Assembly (NCBI RefSeq): GCF_003815675.1
Contig: NZ_CP033918.1
Span: forward strand, 1,054,001-1,118,000
DNA: 64,000 bases
Direction of reading: 5' to 3'
Source of the DNA: Chryseobacterium sp. G0186
GTDB lineage: Bacteria > Bacteroidota > Bacteroidia > Flavobacteriales > Weeksellaceae
Part shown: positions 33,135-42,047 of the stretch, in pieces
Layout of the letters: each line of letters opens with the position of its first letter
How positions within the stretch are numbered: the stretch's first letter is position 1
Made by a program: the position numbers and the translations under genes
Notes under the pieces: model-generated
What the model was told of the DNA's origin: nothing
What the model saw: the letters and a program-made list of their open reading frames with translations, nothing else
Databases searched by the model: none

Positions 33135-36098
33135 TTACTTTTTAATCTGCTTTTTAACCTCTTTCGCCTCCGCAATAATTTCAGGGAAATCTTTATAGTT
33201 GGCAATGATCTGATCACATGTATAACTTGCCTGGTAGTTGTCTTTCAGGCCGATATAATTTTTCGCCATCAATACCAAGGCCTTAGCGCCCCAATATTCT
33301 TCTGATGCATAGTTATTCGCAAGCTTAAAGATCGTTTCATTGGAAGACTTGAATGCCTTACCTTTATTCTGATAGTAAGCTTTTGCATAGAATGCCTCTG
33401 CAGCCACTGATGTATTTGATGATTTTTCAAGGGAAACATAAGCAGATTGAGCATCTTTATCCTTTCCTGAATTCATCAGACTTCTTGCCTTAATCACTTT
33501 TGCCGCTTCAATCACAGCAGCCGAGTTTTTAGAATTGGCAATTACGGCATTGGCTAATTTTTCAGCTTCTGAGAAATTATTTTCTTCTGCATACAGCTTC
33601 ATTAACTCAACATTTGCATAATTTTTAATACCGATATTGGAAGAGTTTTTAATGCCTTCCAGATACTTCTTCGCTTCAGTTGTATTCCCCTGAGCTAAGA
33701 AGATTTGAGCTAAACGAGTTTGTGCATCATCCTGGTAATCATTCTGAATTACAGCTACTTCCTGCAACACAAGTAAAGCTTTTGTTGAATTGTTAGTTTG
33801 ATAATAACTTTCTCCCAATTCATACTTCGCCTGGTACAATCCTTCTCCTGTAGGATTCTGTGTCAGGTACTTTTCATAATAAGAAATGGCATTCTTATAA
33901 TCTTTCTTAGAGAAGTATTGTTTACCGGTAGATAGGTTGATCTCATCTATTTCAGAAGCATCAACATTTACTCCAATATTTCTTGCAAAGCTTTCATATC
34001 CTGAAACATCCCCGTTCTTCGTGAAAATAGGTTTTGCCGCCTGAACAACTTTTGCAGCGTAGGCTGTATTTTTATATTGCTCACCCAGAGATTTCAATTC
34101 AGAAAGTGCCTTGTCATTCTGGTTTTGATCAATATAATTCTGAGCTCTGTAAATAGAAGCATTTGCAATCAGATCTTTATCTGAAGATGTTTTGATTACC
34201 TTTCCAAAATAATCATTGGAATTGGCAAAATCATCCTGAGCCGCATATGCTGTTCCTATTTCATATTGTGCATCATCGTAATATTCGGAATCCGGATATT
34301 TCGATAAAAGGTTTTTCAGGTTGTTGATCTTCGCCTGAGTATCACCTTTAAACCCTAAAGCCATGGCTTTTTGATATACGGTGTAGTCTGTAGCGTCTTC
34401 ATTTTTATCGTAGATAGCAATCGCTTCATTCAGATCGTTATTCGCATAATGAATATCTGCTAAACGAAGTTCTGCATCATTTTTAAATTCAGGCTTCGGA
34501 TTGGAAAGGTATTGCTTGAAGTAAGCCTGTGCCTGATCAAATTTCTTGGATTTAAAATACGCATATCCTAAATCATAAGGTAATTGCTGCTTTTCAGGGA
34601 AGGTTTCGTTAAGAAGTTTTTCGTAACGAACAATAGCAGACGGGTAATTTCCTTTTTGGTAATATACCTGAGCCAGCCAATATAAAGCTCTGCTGTTAAA
34701 TTCTTTATTGATATTGAACCCAAGACTTCTTAAGAAATATTTTTCAGCTTCATCATAATTCCCTTTATTGAATTCTTCTGTTCCCAATAGATAAGAAACT
34801 TCCTGATCCACTTTATTGATATCAGGAGTAGAGCTCTGCAGCTTGTCGATTGCATTCAGCGTTTCCTTATAATTTCCGGAATATAAATATGATTTTACCA
34901 ATAACGACCTCATTTCTGAAGCATTAGAAGCGTTCTGATTGTCATTGATATAGCTTTGAATAACCGCAGACGGACTTTCAAACGGATTACCGATATCATA
35001 TCCTAATTTAGCATACTGCTCGTGAGCCAGCTTTTTTACCTTTGGATCATAATCCATCTGGTAAGAAGAACGGAATGCTGAAAGGGCTTCCTGCTTTTTA
35101 TCAACAGCCAGATAAGCATTTCCTAATTGATAATAAGCATTCTGTGCCAATGCTGAATTGCTGTTAAGAAGTTGGTTGTAGTAAGAAACCGCCTCATCAT
35201 ACTTTTTAAGCTGTGCTGCAACGAATCCCATTTCATAAAGGTCATTTTCAGACGGATTCTGCTGTACATTCAGATAGTCTTTCAAATGCGGATAGGCAGA
35301 AGTATAGTCATTTTTCATAAAGTAACTCTCCCCGATGATTTTATGAACCTCTGCTTTATAGGATTCTGAAATATTTTCGTTCAATAATGCATTTCCTTCA
35401 GAAATAGCCTTATCATAGTTTTTATCATTATAGTACATCTGTACATAATAAGGACGCACCAGCTTTGAGAATTTATCCTGATCCTTAATGGAATCAAAAT
35501 ATTCGAAAGCTTTATCATTTTGTCTGTTGCTGTAATACAAATGTCCCAACATGTAAGCAATATCTCCTTTTTGAGATTGATCTGCTGTTTTATAGGCTTC
35601 TTCCAGAGCATCTGTAGCTCCTTTAGAGTCTCCCATCATAAATTTTGCATATCCCAATTTCAGAATATACTGTGTATTCTCCTCTTTTGAAAGCTGATAC
35701 TGGTTCACCTTTTTCAGGGTTTCCAATGCTTTATCAAAATCTTTTTTTGCCAGATAATAATCCGCCAGGGGAAGATTGGCCTGAGCAAAGTAAGCAGAGT
35801 TTGGATATTCTTTCATGAAAGCAGTCAACCCTTCTTCAGCATGATTTTTCTGAAGAATAACCCCTATCACATTGTCAAAAAACTGAGCCGCTTCCTTTTT
35901 CGAACGAGACAAATTCTGATTATAGAAGTATTGTCTTGCATATTCGTATTGGGAAGCGTTGTATATTTTTGTCTGATAAAGATTTTCAGCTAGATTGAAT
36001 CTGTAATTTTCTTTCTGTGTAAAATATTGGGACTGTTGAGCATCGGAAATTCCGAAGTAAATGACCGCAGCCGCTAAAAGTATTTTTTTTGATTTCAT
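33135..36098 (-). CDS. Large periplasmic TPR-repeat protein
   Basis: A 987-residue protein with a signal peptide ending SDAQQ and then an almost continuous array of tetratricopeptide repeats, about two dozen. Typical units are NQYQLSKEENTQYILKLGYA, ALAQNAYYQLGNAYLAVDKK and NSRALYWLAQVYYQKGNYPS. Such solenoids bind other proteins, so it probably scaffolds an envelope complex. The downstream barrel gene is its only neighbour in the operon. Part of it resembles YbgF/BamD-type repeats, but no established name applies. Confidence 0.78.
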   Translation of the reverse strand: MKSKKILLAAAVIYFGISDAQQSQYFTQKENYRFNLAENLYQTKIYNASQYEYARQYFYNQNLSRSKKEAAQFFDNVIGVILQKNHAEEGLTAFMKEYPNSAYFAQANLPLADYYLAKKDFDKALETLKKVNQYQLSKEENTQYILKLGYAKFMMGDSKGATDALEEAYKTADQSQKGDIAYMLGHLYYSNRQNDKAFEYFDSIKDQDKFSKLVRPYYVQMYYNDKNYDKAISEGNALLNENISESYKAEVHKIIGESYFMKNDYTSAYPHLKDYLNVQQNPSENDLYEMGFVAAQLKKYDEAVSYYNQLLNSNSALAQNAYYQLGNAYLAVDKKQEALSAFRSSYQMDYDPKVKKLAHEQYAKLGYDIGNPFESPSAVIQSYINDNQNASNASEMRSLLVKSYLYSGNYKETLNAIDKLQSSTPDINKVDQEVSYLLGTEEFNKGNYDEAEKYFLRSLGFNINKEFNSRALYWLAQVYYQKGNYPSAIVRYEKLLNETFPEKQQLPYDLGYAYFKSKKFDQAQAYFKQYLSNPKPEFKNDAELRLADIHYANNDLNEAIAIYDKNEDATDYTVYQKAMALGFKGDTQAKINNLKNLLSKYPDSEYYDDAQYEIGTAYAAQDDFANSNDYFGKVIKTSSDKDLIANASIYRAQNYIDQNQNDKALSELKSLGEQYKNTAYAAKVVQAAKPIFTKNGDVSGYESFARNIGVNVDASEIDEINLSTGKQYFSKKDYKNAISYYEKYLTQNPTGEGLYQAKYELGESYYQTNNSTKALLVLQEVAVIQNDYQDDAQTRLAQIFLAQGNTTEAKKYLEGIKNSSNIGIKNYANVELMKLYAEENNFSEAEKLANAVIANSKNSAAVIEAAKVIKARSLMNSGKDKDAQSAYVSLEKSSNTSVAAEAFYAKAYYQNKGKAFKSSNETIFKLANNYASEEYWGAKALVLMAKNYIGLKDNYQASYTCDQIIANYKDFPEIIAEAKEVKKQIKK

Positions 36099-36354
36099 TC
36101 TTCTCGATATAAGAAAATTAGTCTAAATAAGTTAACGAAAATATTAAAAACTTATTGTTTAAGCAAGTTTTAACAGATTTAATCCTCTAAGATAAATATT
36201 TAACAATAATGAAAACATTTCACTATTAAATGATAAATTTTATTAATTTCGTCTGATAAAATCTAACCAATTTTAGTAAACATTTATCAAAAATACATTT
36301 TGATCTGATACTTTTTCAACAGCAGCTAAAAACATACCATAAACATACTGTAAT

Positions 36355-38595
36355 ATGAAATTTAAGATACTTTTAGCATTATTCTTTGTTAACCTGATAC
36401 AGGCCCAAAAGTTTTATTTTCCCCAATCAACTGTAACAGACTCTGTTATTTTGGAAAAACAAATACCTGGTCTTGCATTACAGGTAATCTCTCAACTTCA
36501 ATCCAAGAAGCACAAACCTGAAAATAATGTAGATTTTCTGGATCATCTTTTCCGCTTACAAATTGTTGCCAAAGATTATAAAAAGTCTGTTACTACCCTG
36601 TCTGATTTTCGCAATGAATTTGCAGATCACAATATGGCGGGATATAAATTCATGGAATATGAAGTATACAGCATGGCTAAATTAGCTGAGGCAGAAACTA
36701 AAGTTTCCTTTTCTAAGGCTCTTCAAACTGCATTTAACAGGAAATATGAAAGTCTTGATGAAAAACTGGTTCCCAGAATAGGCACATCTGTTGACGGAGA
36801 TGTAAACAATTCCAGGAAACTTTTGAAAAAAGCACTGGACAAACAAAAAGGAAAAGACAGCATAGATTATGGTTCTGCCTTGGCATTATGCAAAAGTTAT
36901 CTTAACTACAAAACATTTTCCGGCATTAAACCTCAGGTTATGCAACTGCTTGCCTCAAAAGATCAGGAAAGATTTATTATCGAAACCAAGGACTTCAGGA
37001 CGAAAAAAGGAAATACCCTTACCATCACTATCATCAGAAAAAAGGATGATCAATCTCCACTTCCGGTTATCCTTACCAATAATATCTATGCCGGGCAATT
37101 TGATGGCTTTTTTGGAAAAAGAGCAGCGGTTCATCATTATGTAGGAGCAATAGTAAACACCCGTGGTAAAAGAAACAGCAATGATGAGAACAATCCGTTC
37201 GAACATGAATCACAAGATCTTTATGAAGTGATCGACTGGGTAAGCAAACAACCTTGGAGCAACGGAAAAATAGGAATGATTGGTGGAAGCTACCTGGGAT
37301 TCAGCCAATGGGCAGCTGTAAAAAAACTCCATCCTGCATTAAAAACGATTGTACCACAAGTTGCAGTAGGAGTTGGCATAGACTATCCGGCTCAAAACAA
37401 TGTATTTATGAGTTATATGCTTCAATGGATCCAATATGTTACCAATAATAAATTTACAGATGATGCTGATTTCGGCAACTTCGTAAAATGGGATTCAATC
37501 AATAAGACTTGGTATAAAAGTGGCAAATCGTTCAGATCATTAGATTCTATGAGTGGTAAGCCCAGTAAAATATTTCAAAGATGGCTGGATCATCCGTCAT
37601 ATGATCAGTATTGGCAAAAAATGGTTCCTTACAAAGAGGACTTTGCCAACATCAACATTCCAATTCTGACAACTACCGGATATTACGATGATGACCAGAT
37701 AGGGGCCCTCTATTATTTTAACCAGCATCATCTATACAATAAAAAGGCAAATCATTATCTGGTGATGGGACCTTATAATCATGGCGGTGCACAAAGTTTT
37801 GGATTTACCTATGTAAATGGCAGTCCTATTGATCCGGTGGCCAGAATAAGTATTGATGAACTCGCTTTTTCATGGTTTGATTACATTCTTAAAAATGGAA
37901 AGAAACCTGAAATTTTAAAAGATCAGGTAAATTTTCAGATAATGGGGACCAACACATGGAAACATGTTCCCAGTCTTGATAAAGTGTATACTTCTTCTCT
38001 TAAATTTTATCTGCAGAATCATAAAAACAATATGTCTGTCTTTAACAGCCCCACAAAAGTAGATTTCACCAGTCAAACCATTGATTTCAAAGACAGAAGC
38101 GACAAGGATTCTTACTATGTCATCAGCAAAAAAGACAGTATCAAAACCACCAATATGGTTTCTTTTGAGAGTGAGGTACTGGATAAAGATGTTATTATCA
38201 GTGGAAATATTTCGGGATTTTTTAGTGTTTCCATCAATAAAAAAGATTTGGACACTGACACTTCCCTATACGAAATACAGCCGGATGGAAAGTCATTTTT
38301 ATTATCAAACCATATCGGGAGAGCGAGCTATTCAAAGAACAATGAGGTACGCCAACTGCTTACACCGAATAAAATTGAACAGATTCCAATTAAGCAATCC
38401 ATCTTCATAAGTAAGAAGATTGCAAAGGGAAGTAAGCTGTTATTATTGGTTGGAGTTAGCAAAAATCCAAGCTGGCAGATCAATTATGGGACAGGTAAAG
38501 ATGTAAGTGATGAAACAATACAGGATTCCGGAGAGCCACTTAAGATAAAATGGTATAATGACAGCTATGTGGAAATACCTGTTTATAAAGACTAA
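36355..38595 (+). CDS. CocE/NonD-family (X-Pro dipeptidyl-peptidase-like) hydrolase
   Basis: A 746-residue protein with signal peptide (NLIQAQ). Residues about 215-550 hold the alpha/beta-hydrolase domain. The nucleophile is S312 in IGMIGGSYLGFSQWAA, the acid lies in TTTGYYDDDQIGALYYF, and the His is in VMGPYNHGGAQSF. The C-terminal ~200 residues form the jelly-roll domain of this family (PF08530-like). It hydrolyses acyl or peptide bonds next to proline or in beta-lactam-type substrates in other members. It is probably periplasmic. The N-terminal ~200 residues are helical and not part of the core family. Confidence 0.82.
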   Translation: MKFKILLALFFVNLIQAQKFYFPQSTVTDSVILEKQIPGLALQVISQLQSKKHKPENNVDFLDHLFRLQIVAKDYKKSVTTLSDFRNEFADHNMAGYKFMEYEVYSMAKLAEAETKVSFSKALQTAFNRKYESLDEKLVPRIGTSVDGDVNNSRKLLKKALDKQKGKDSIDYGSALALCKSYLNYKTFSGIKPQVMQLLASKDQERFIIETKDFRTKKGNTLTITIIRKKDDQSPLPVILTNNIYAGQFDGFFGKRAAVHHYVGAIVNTRGKRNSNDENNPFEHESQDLYEVIDWVSKQPWSNGKIGMIGGSYLGFSQWAAVKKLHPALKTIVPQVAVGVGIDYPAQNNVFMSYMLQWIQYVTNNKFTDDADFGNFVKWDSINKTWYKSGKSFRSLDSMSGKPSKIFQRWLDHPSYDQYWQKMVPYKEDFANINIPILTTTGYYDDDQIGALYYFNQHHLYNKKANHYLVMGPYNHGGAQSFGFTYVNGSPIDPVARISIDELAFSWFDYILKNGKKPEILKDQVNFQIMGTNTWKHVPSLDKVYTSSLKFYLQNHKNNMSVFNSPTKVDFTSQTIDFKDRSDKDSYYVISKKDSIKTTNMVSFESEVLDKDVIISGNISGFFSVSINKKDLDTDTSLYEIQPDGKSFLLSNHIGRASYSKNNEVRQLLTPNKIEQIPIKQSIFISKKIAKGSKLLLLVGVSKNPSWQINYGTGKDVSDETIQDSGEPLKIKWYNDSYVEIPVYKD

Positions 38596-38662
38596 AGGGC
38601 TTTCGTTAAGTATTTTTGGCTAAATCTTCTTAACGACTGTTAACATCAAAATAAAAAATCAT

Positions 38663-38670
38663 TACATTTG
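38663..38670 (+). promoter_or_regulatory. -7 element of the permease gene
   Basis: TACATTTG is an exact TANNTTTG match, 28 bases before the permease ATG. Confidence 0.5.
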
Positions 38671-38698
38671 TTTTTTTCAAATCAAATATAGTTATTGA

Positions 38699-40369
38699 AT
38701 GAGTCAACTTTTTAGAAGAAAAATCTATTCAGATACAGATACTTCAACAGGACTTTTAAGAGTTTTAGGTGTATGGGACATTGTATTTTTTGGTATTGCG
38801 GCAATTATAGGGGCTGGAAGTTTCAGCAGTTTGGGAGAAGCCGTTTTTAGAGGAGGTCCCGGAGTTATTCTTTTATATTTGATTTGTGGTTTTGCCTGTG
38901 GTTTTACCGCTTTATGCTATGCTGAATTTGCCAGCAGAATTCCTACAGCAGGCTCTGCCTATACGTATGCCTATGCCAGTTTCGGAGAACTGATTGCCTG
39001 GATTATTGGCTGGGCTTTAATTATGGAGTACTCCTTTGGAAATATTTATGTGGCCTTTTCATGGTCAGATTATTTCACAAGTTTCTTAGGGCGTATTGGA
39101 CTGCATATTCCCGACTATCTTACCTGTAGCTATACAGAAGCCAGCAAGGCTTTTCGAAATGGTTCAGAAAATAAGGAACTACTGAATGCATGGAACACTG
39201 CTCCGCTTATCGGAAGCCTGAAATTCATCGTAGATATTCCGGCTTTGGTAATCAATGGTTTAATTACCTGGCTTTGTTATGTTGGGGTAAAGGAAAGTAA
39301 AAACTTTAACAACTCTTTAGTGATCTTAAAGCTAGGAGTAATTCTACTGGTTATTCTTGTTGGTTTTGCTTATATCAATACTGATAACTGGACTCCGGTA
39401 AGCCCTATAACAGGTTCTCCATCCTTTATGCCAAATGGTTTCACAGGAGTGATGAGTGCTGTTTCGGGGGTATTCTTTGCCTATATTGGGTTTGATGCGT
39501 TAAGTGTTCTTTCTGAGGAGACCAAAGATCCCCAGAAAACATTACCAAAGGGGATGATTATCTCTCTTGTGTTATGTACAGTAATCTATATTGCCCTTAC
39601 TTTGGTATTAACCGGTATGGTGGACTACAAAAAATTTGACGGTGTGGGTGACCCGCTTTCTTTTATTTTTGAAAAAACGAATGCTAATGTAGCGTGGATG
39701 GAACTTGTTGTATCTTTCGTTGCTATTGTTGCCATTACCACGGTATTATTGGTTTTCCAGATGGGACAGCCAAGAATCTGGTATGCAATGAGCCGTGATG
39801 GATTAATGCCTCAGAAGTTTCTGAAGATTCATCCAAAATATAAAACCCCTTCTTTTGCCACCATCGTTACGGGTATTGTAGTAGGAATTCCTATTTTATT
39901 TACGGATAAAACTTTCATTCTGGACTTTACAAGTATCGGAACGATCTTCGCCTTTGTATTGGTTTGCGCTGGGGTACTTGTTCTTCCGGCTAAGGAAAAA
40001 ATAAAAGGAAGATTCCACCTTCCATACATTAACGGTAAAATTATTTTTCCTGTTATTTTTATTGGTGGCTTGATCGTTTTCTATTACTGGCAACCGGAAT
40101 TTTTTCAAACTCTTATGAACTGGAGCGATCCTAATGAAGGTGAATTTAGGGCATCTATTTTCTTCTTTATTATCGTAAACCTGATCTTGTGTCTCGTAGC
40201 TTTTGTAAAGAACCTTTCACTGATCCCTCTCATAGGTTTAAGCTCTTGTTTATATCTTCTAACCGGAATGAGCCACGAGAACTGGTTCTGGTTTGGAATG
40301 TGGTTTGTAATAGGTTTAGTAATTTATTTCTGTTATGGTTACAAAAACAGTAAACTGAATAAAGCTTAG
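38699..40369 (+). CDS. APC-superfamily amino-acid permease
   Basis: A 556-residue membrane protein with about 13-14 hydrophobic segments. Helix 1 contains VFFGIAAIIGAGSFSSLGEA, the APC unwound substrate-binding motif G-I-G-A-G-like. CALCYAEFASRIPTAGSAYTYAY-type sequence follows in helix 3 (here starting TALCYAEFASRIP). Length and architecture resemble the cationic amino-acid transporter (CAT) branch. It should import an amino acid; specificity is unknown. It precedes the small lipoprotein gene by 6 bases, so they may be co-transcribed. Confidence 0.87.
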   Translation: MSQLFRRKIYSDTDTSTGLLRVLGVWDIVFFGIAAIIGAGSFSSLGEAVFRGGPGVILLYLICGFACGFTALCYAEFASRIPTAGSAYTYAYASFGELIAWIIGWALIMEYSFGNIYVAFSWSDYFTSFLGRIGLHIPDYLTCSYTEASKAFRNGSENKELLNAWNTAPLIGSLKFIVDIPALVINGLITWLCYVGVKESKNFNNSLVILKLGVILLVILVGFAYINTDNWTPVSPITGSPSFMPNGFTGVMSAVSGVFFAYIGFDALSVLSEETKDPQKTLPKGMIISLVLCTVIYIALTLVLTGMVDYKKFDGVGDPLSFIFEKTNANVAWMELVVSFVAIVAITTVLLVFQMGQPRIWYAMSRDGLMPQKFLKIHPKYKTPSFATIVTGIVVGIPILFTDKTFILDFTSIGTIFAFVLVCAGVLVLPAKEKIKGRFHLPYINGKIIFPVIFIGGLIVFYYWQPEFFQTLMNWSDPNEGEFRASIFFFIIVNLILCLVAFVKNLSLIPLIGLSSCLYLLTGMSHENWFWFGMWFVIGLVIYFCYGYKNSKLNKA

Positions 40370-40375
40370 CAACGA

Positions 40376-40984
40376 ATGAAATACCTGTCCTTTTTATTAC
40401 TGATTATTCTAATTGGTTGTAAAAAAACAGATAAAAGGACTGAGACTACAGAAACGAATGTTAATCATGTTAATGCTCCTACCTACAAAGAGCTATTAGC
40501 ATCCATTAACAATAAAACAAAAAAGGAAAAGAAAGCGTATTTCTTTTCCTTTATACATTATGATGTTCCTCGATATTGGTCCAATACCCCCTGGTCATTT
40601 TCCGGAACATCCCAAGAACCACGGAAAGGAAGTATTGCATGCGGATATTTTGTAACGAATACCCTTTCTGATTACGGATTTGACATCAACAGAACCTATC
40701 TGGCTCAGCAAGCCTCGTCTGTAATGATCAAAAAGCTGTGTAAGGACATTCAATATTTTAATAAAAGACAGGATCTAGAAAAATATATTGTAAGTAAGGA
40801 TAAAAACCAGGTTTATATTGTTGGATTAGATTTTCATACTGGTTACATCACCAGAGAAAACAGAGACACTTATTTTATTCATTCCAGCTACATTCAAAGT
40901 AAAGGCGTAGTGAAGGAACTGACTAAAAATTCACAGGCACTCAATGCTTCTAAAACGTATATGATTGGAACTTTAAATTATTAA
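40376..40984 (+). CDS. Lipoprotein with Cys/His pattern of an NlpC/P60-like peptidase
   Basis: A 202-residue protein with lipobox LIGC (Cys15). GSIACGYFVTNTLSDYG places a cysteine at the start of a helix, and VGLDFHTGYI plus DTYFIHSSY supply histidines on strands. This is the order Cys-His-His/polar found in papain-like NlpC/P60 peptidases, so cell-wall hydrolysis is possible. The match is by pattern only. It lies between the permease and the Mpo1-like gene with almost no spacing. Confidence 0.55.
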   Translation: MKYLSFLLLIILIGCKKTDKRTETTETNVNHVNAPTYKELLASINNKTKKEKKAYFFSFIHYDVPRYWSNTPWSFSGTSQEPRKGSIACGYFVTNTLSDYGFDINRTYLAQQASSVMIKKLCKDIQYFNKRQDLEKYIVSKDKNQVYIVGLDFHTGYITRENRDTYFIHSSYIQSKGVVKELTKNSQALNASKTYMIGTLNY

Positions 40985-40986
40985 TC

Positions 40987-41319
40987 ATGTCTGAAAGAAT
41001 CAAAACATACAAGGAATTTTATCAGTTTTATCTTACTGAACACAGTAAAACAGGAACCCGAATTTTTCACTTTATCGGTACTCTGCTCATATTTTTTGTT
41101 ATAGGCTATGTGATCAGCTCCGGAAAGGAAAGATTTCTATGGTACATCCCAATTGTGGGCTATGGATTTGCATGGTTTAGTCATGCGGTTATTGAAAAAA
41201 ATAAACCGGCCACCTTTAAGTATCCGTTGTGGTCGCTGATCTCAGATTTCAAGCTGTTTCTTGAGCTTTTGATTGGGAAACAGAAGTTTATTACGAAAGC
41301 TGACAAACAGCCCCATTAA
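40987..41319 (+). CDS. Mpo1-like (DUF962) membrane protein
   Basis: A 110-residue protein starting 2 bases after the preceding stop. The family signature is complete: the N-terminal YKEFYQFYLTEHSKTGTRIFHFIGT, two membrane segments, and the C-terminal WFSHAVIEKNKPATFKYPLWSLISDFK. The conserved His residues (H19, H27, and those after the second segment) are proposed iron ligands in the yeast homologue Mpo1, a dioxygenase acting on 2-hydroxy fatty acids. Activity here is inferred. Confidence 0.85.
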   Translation: MSERIKTYKEFYQFYLTEHSKTGTRIFHFIGTLLIFFVIGYVISSGKERFLWYIPIVGYGFAWFSHAVIEKNKPATFKYPLWSLISDFKLFLELLIGKQKFITKADKQPH

Positions 41320-41422
41320 TTTCATTTTTTCACGATCTATAGTACTGCAAAATAGAAAATATCATTGCAGAAAGGTTGCTTGTGCCTTAAATAATAAGAC
41401 AAAAATACAATTCCCGCCACTT

Positions 41423-41881
41423 CTAACTTCTAACTTCTTTTCGAGAATGGATTTTTATCCCTATCAAATATCCTAAAGATGGCAGTACAAATGACAATAA
41501 CAGGGGTAAAACCAATGAAAAACCACTGCCCTCCAACACAACAACTAAGGGAAATACATAAGCATTATAGGCAATGAAAGCCAAGGTAAACATAAAACTA
41601 TCGCTACCACTTGATGAAAGAATATTAAAATCATTTCCAAACTGATCAAAAAGCCCAGACATTGCAAAGAATAAAACGTTTACAAAAAACATCCACAGAA
41701 CAGACCTGTACTTCATTTTTTGCTTTGCATTAAGGTATCCGGCAATAATTAAAAGAAGCGACATGGTTGCAGAAATTGAGTAATCTACAATAGTAATAAC
41801 CTCAATATTACTTCCTTTTCCAAAGAAGTAAACAGCATACAACAACAGGTTGATCAGATAGATTACTGTAACGAAATTCAT
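41423..41881 (-). CDS. Hypothetical four-helix membrane protein
   Basis: A 152-residue protein with about four hydrophobic segments (VIYLINLLLYAVYFFG; ISATMSLLLIIAGYL; VLWMFFVNVLFFAMSGLF; LVLPLLLSFVLPSLGYLIG) and short charged loops. No family is recognised. It reads away from the GC-rich hairpin upstream and converges with the Mpo1-like gene. Confidence 0.55.
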   Translation of the reverse strand: MNFVTVIYLINLLLYAVYFFGKGSNIEVITIVDYSISATMSLLLIIAGYLNAKQKMKYRSVLWMFFVNVLFFAMSGLFDQFGNDFNILSSSGSDSFMFTLAFIAYNAYVFPLVVVLEGSGFSLVLPLLLSFVLPSLGYLIGIKIHSRKEVRS

Positions 41882-41985
41882 AAGGCTAAAATTTAATGTT
41901 TATATTCAATATTGCTTTTCAAGAATATCATCATGAATGGTATTCAATATCCTTTCTCTTGTTTATTTCTTGCTACTCATATATT

Positions 41986-42024
41986 ATTTTGGGCTGGGGC
42001 GGCTTTGCCGCCCCAGCCCAAAAT
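41986..42024. repeat. GC-rich 18-bp perfect inverted repeat
   Basis: ATTTTGGGCTGGGGCGGC and GCCGCCCCAGCCCAAAAT around the loop TTT. Its G+C content is far above the surrounding DNA. It sits after the stop of the transglutaminase-like gene and may terminate it, although no separate T-run follows the stem. It may belong to a family of dispersed genomic hairpins. Confidence 0.7.
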
Positions 42025-42047
42025 AGGATTATCTATAAATCAATTTC

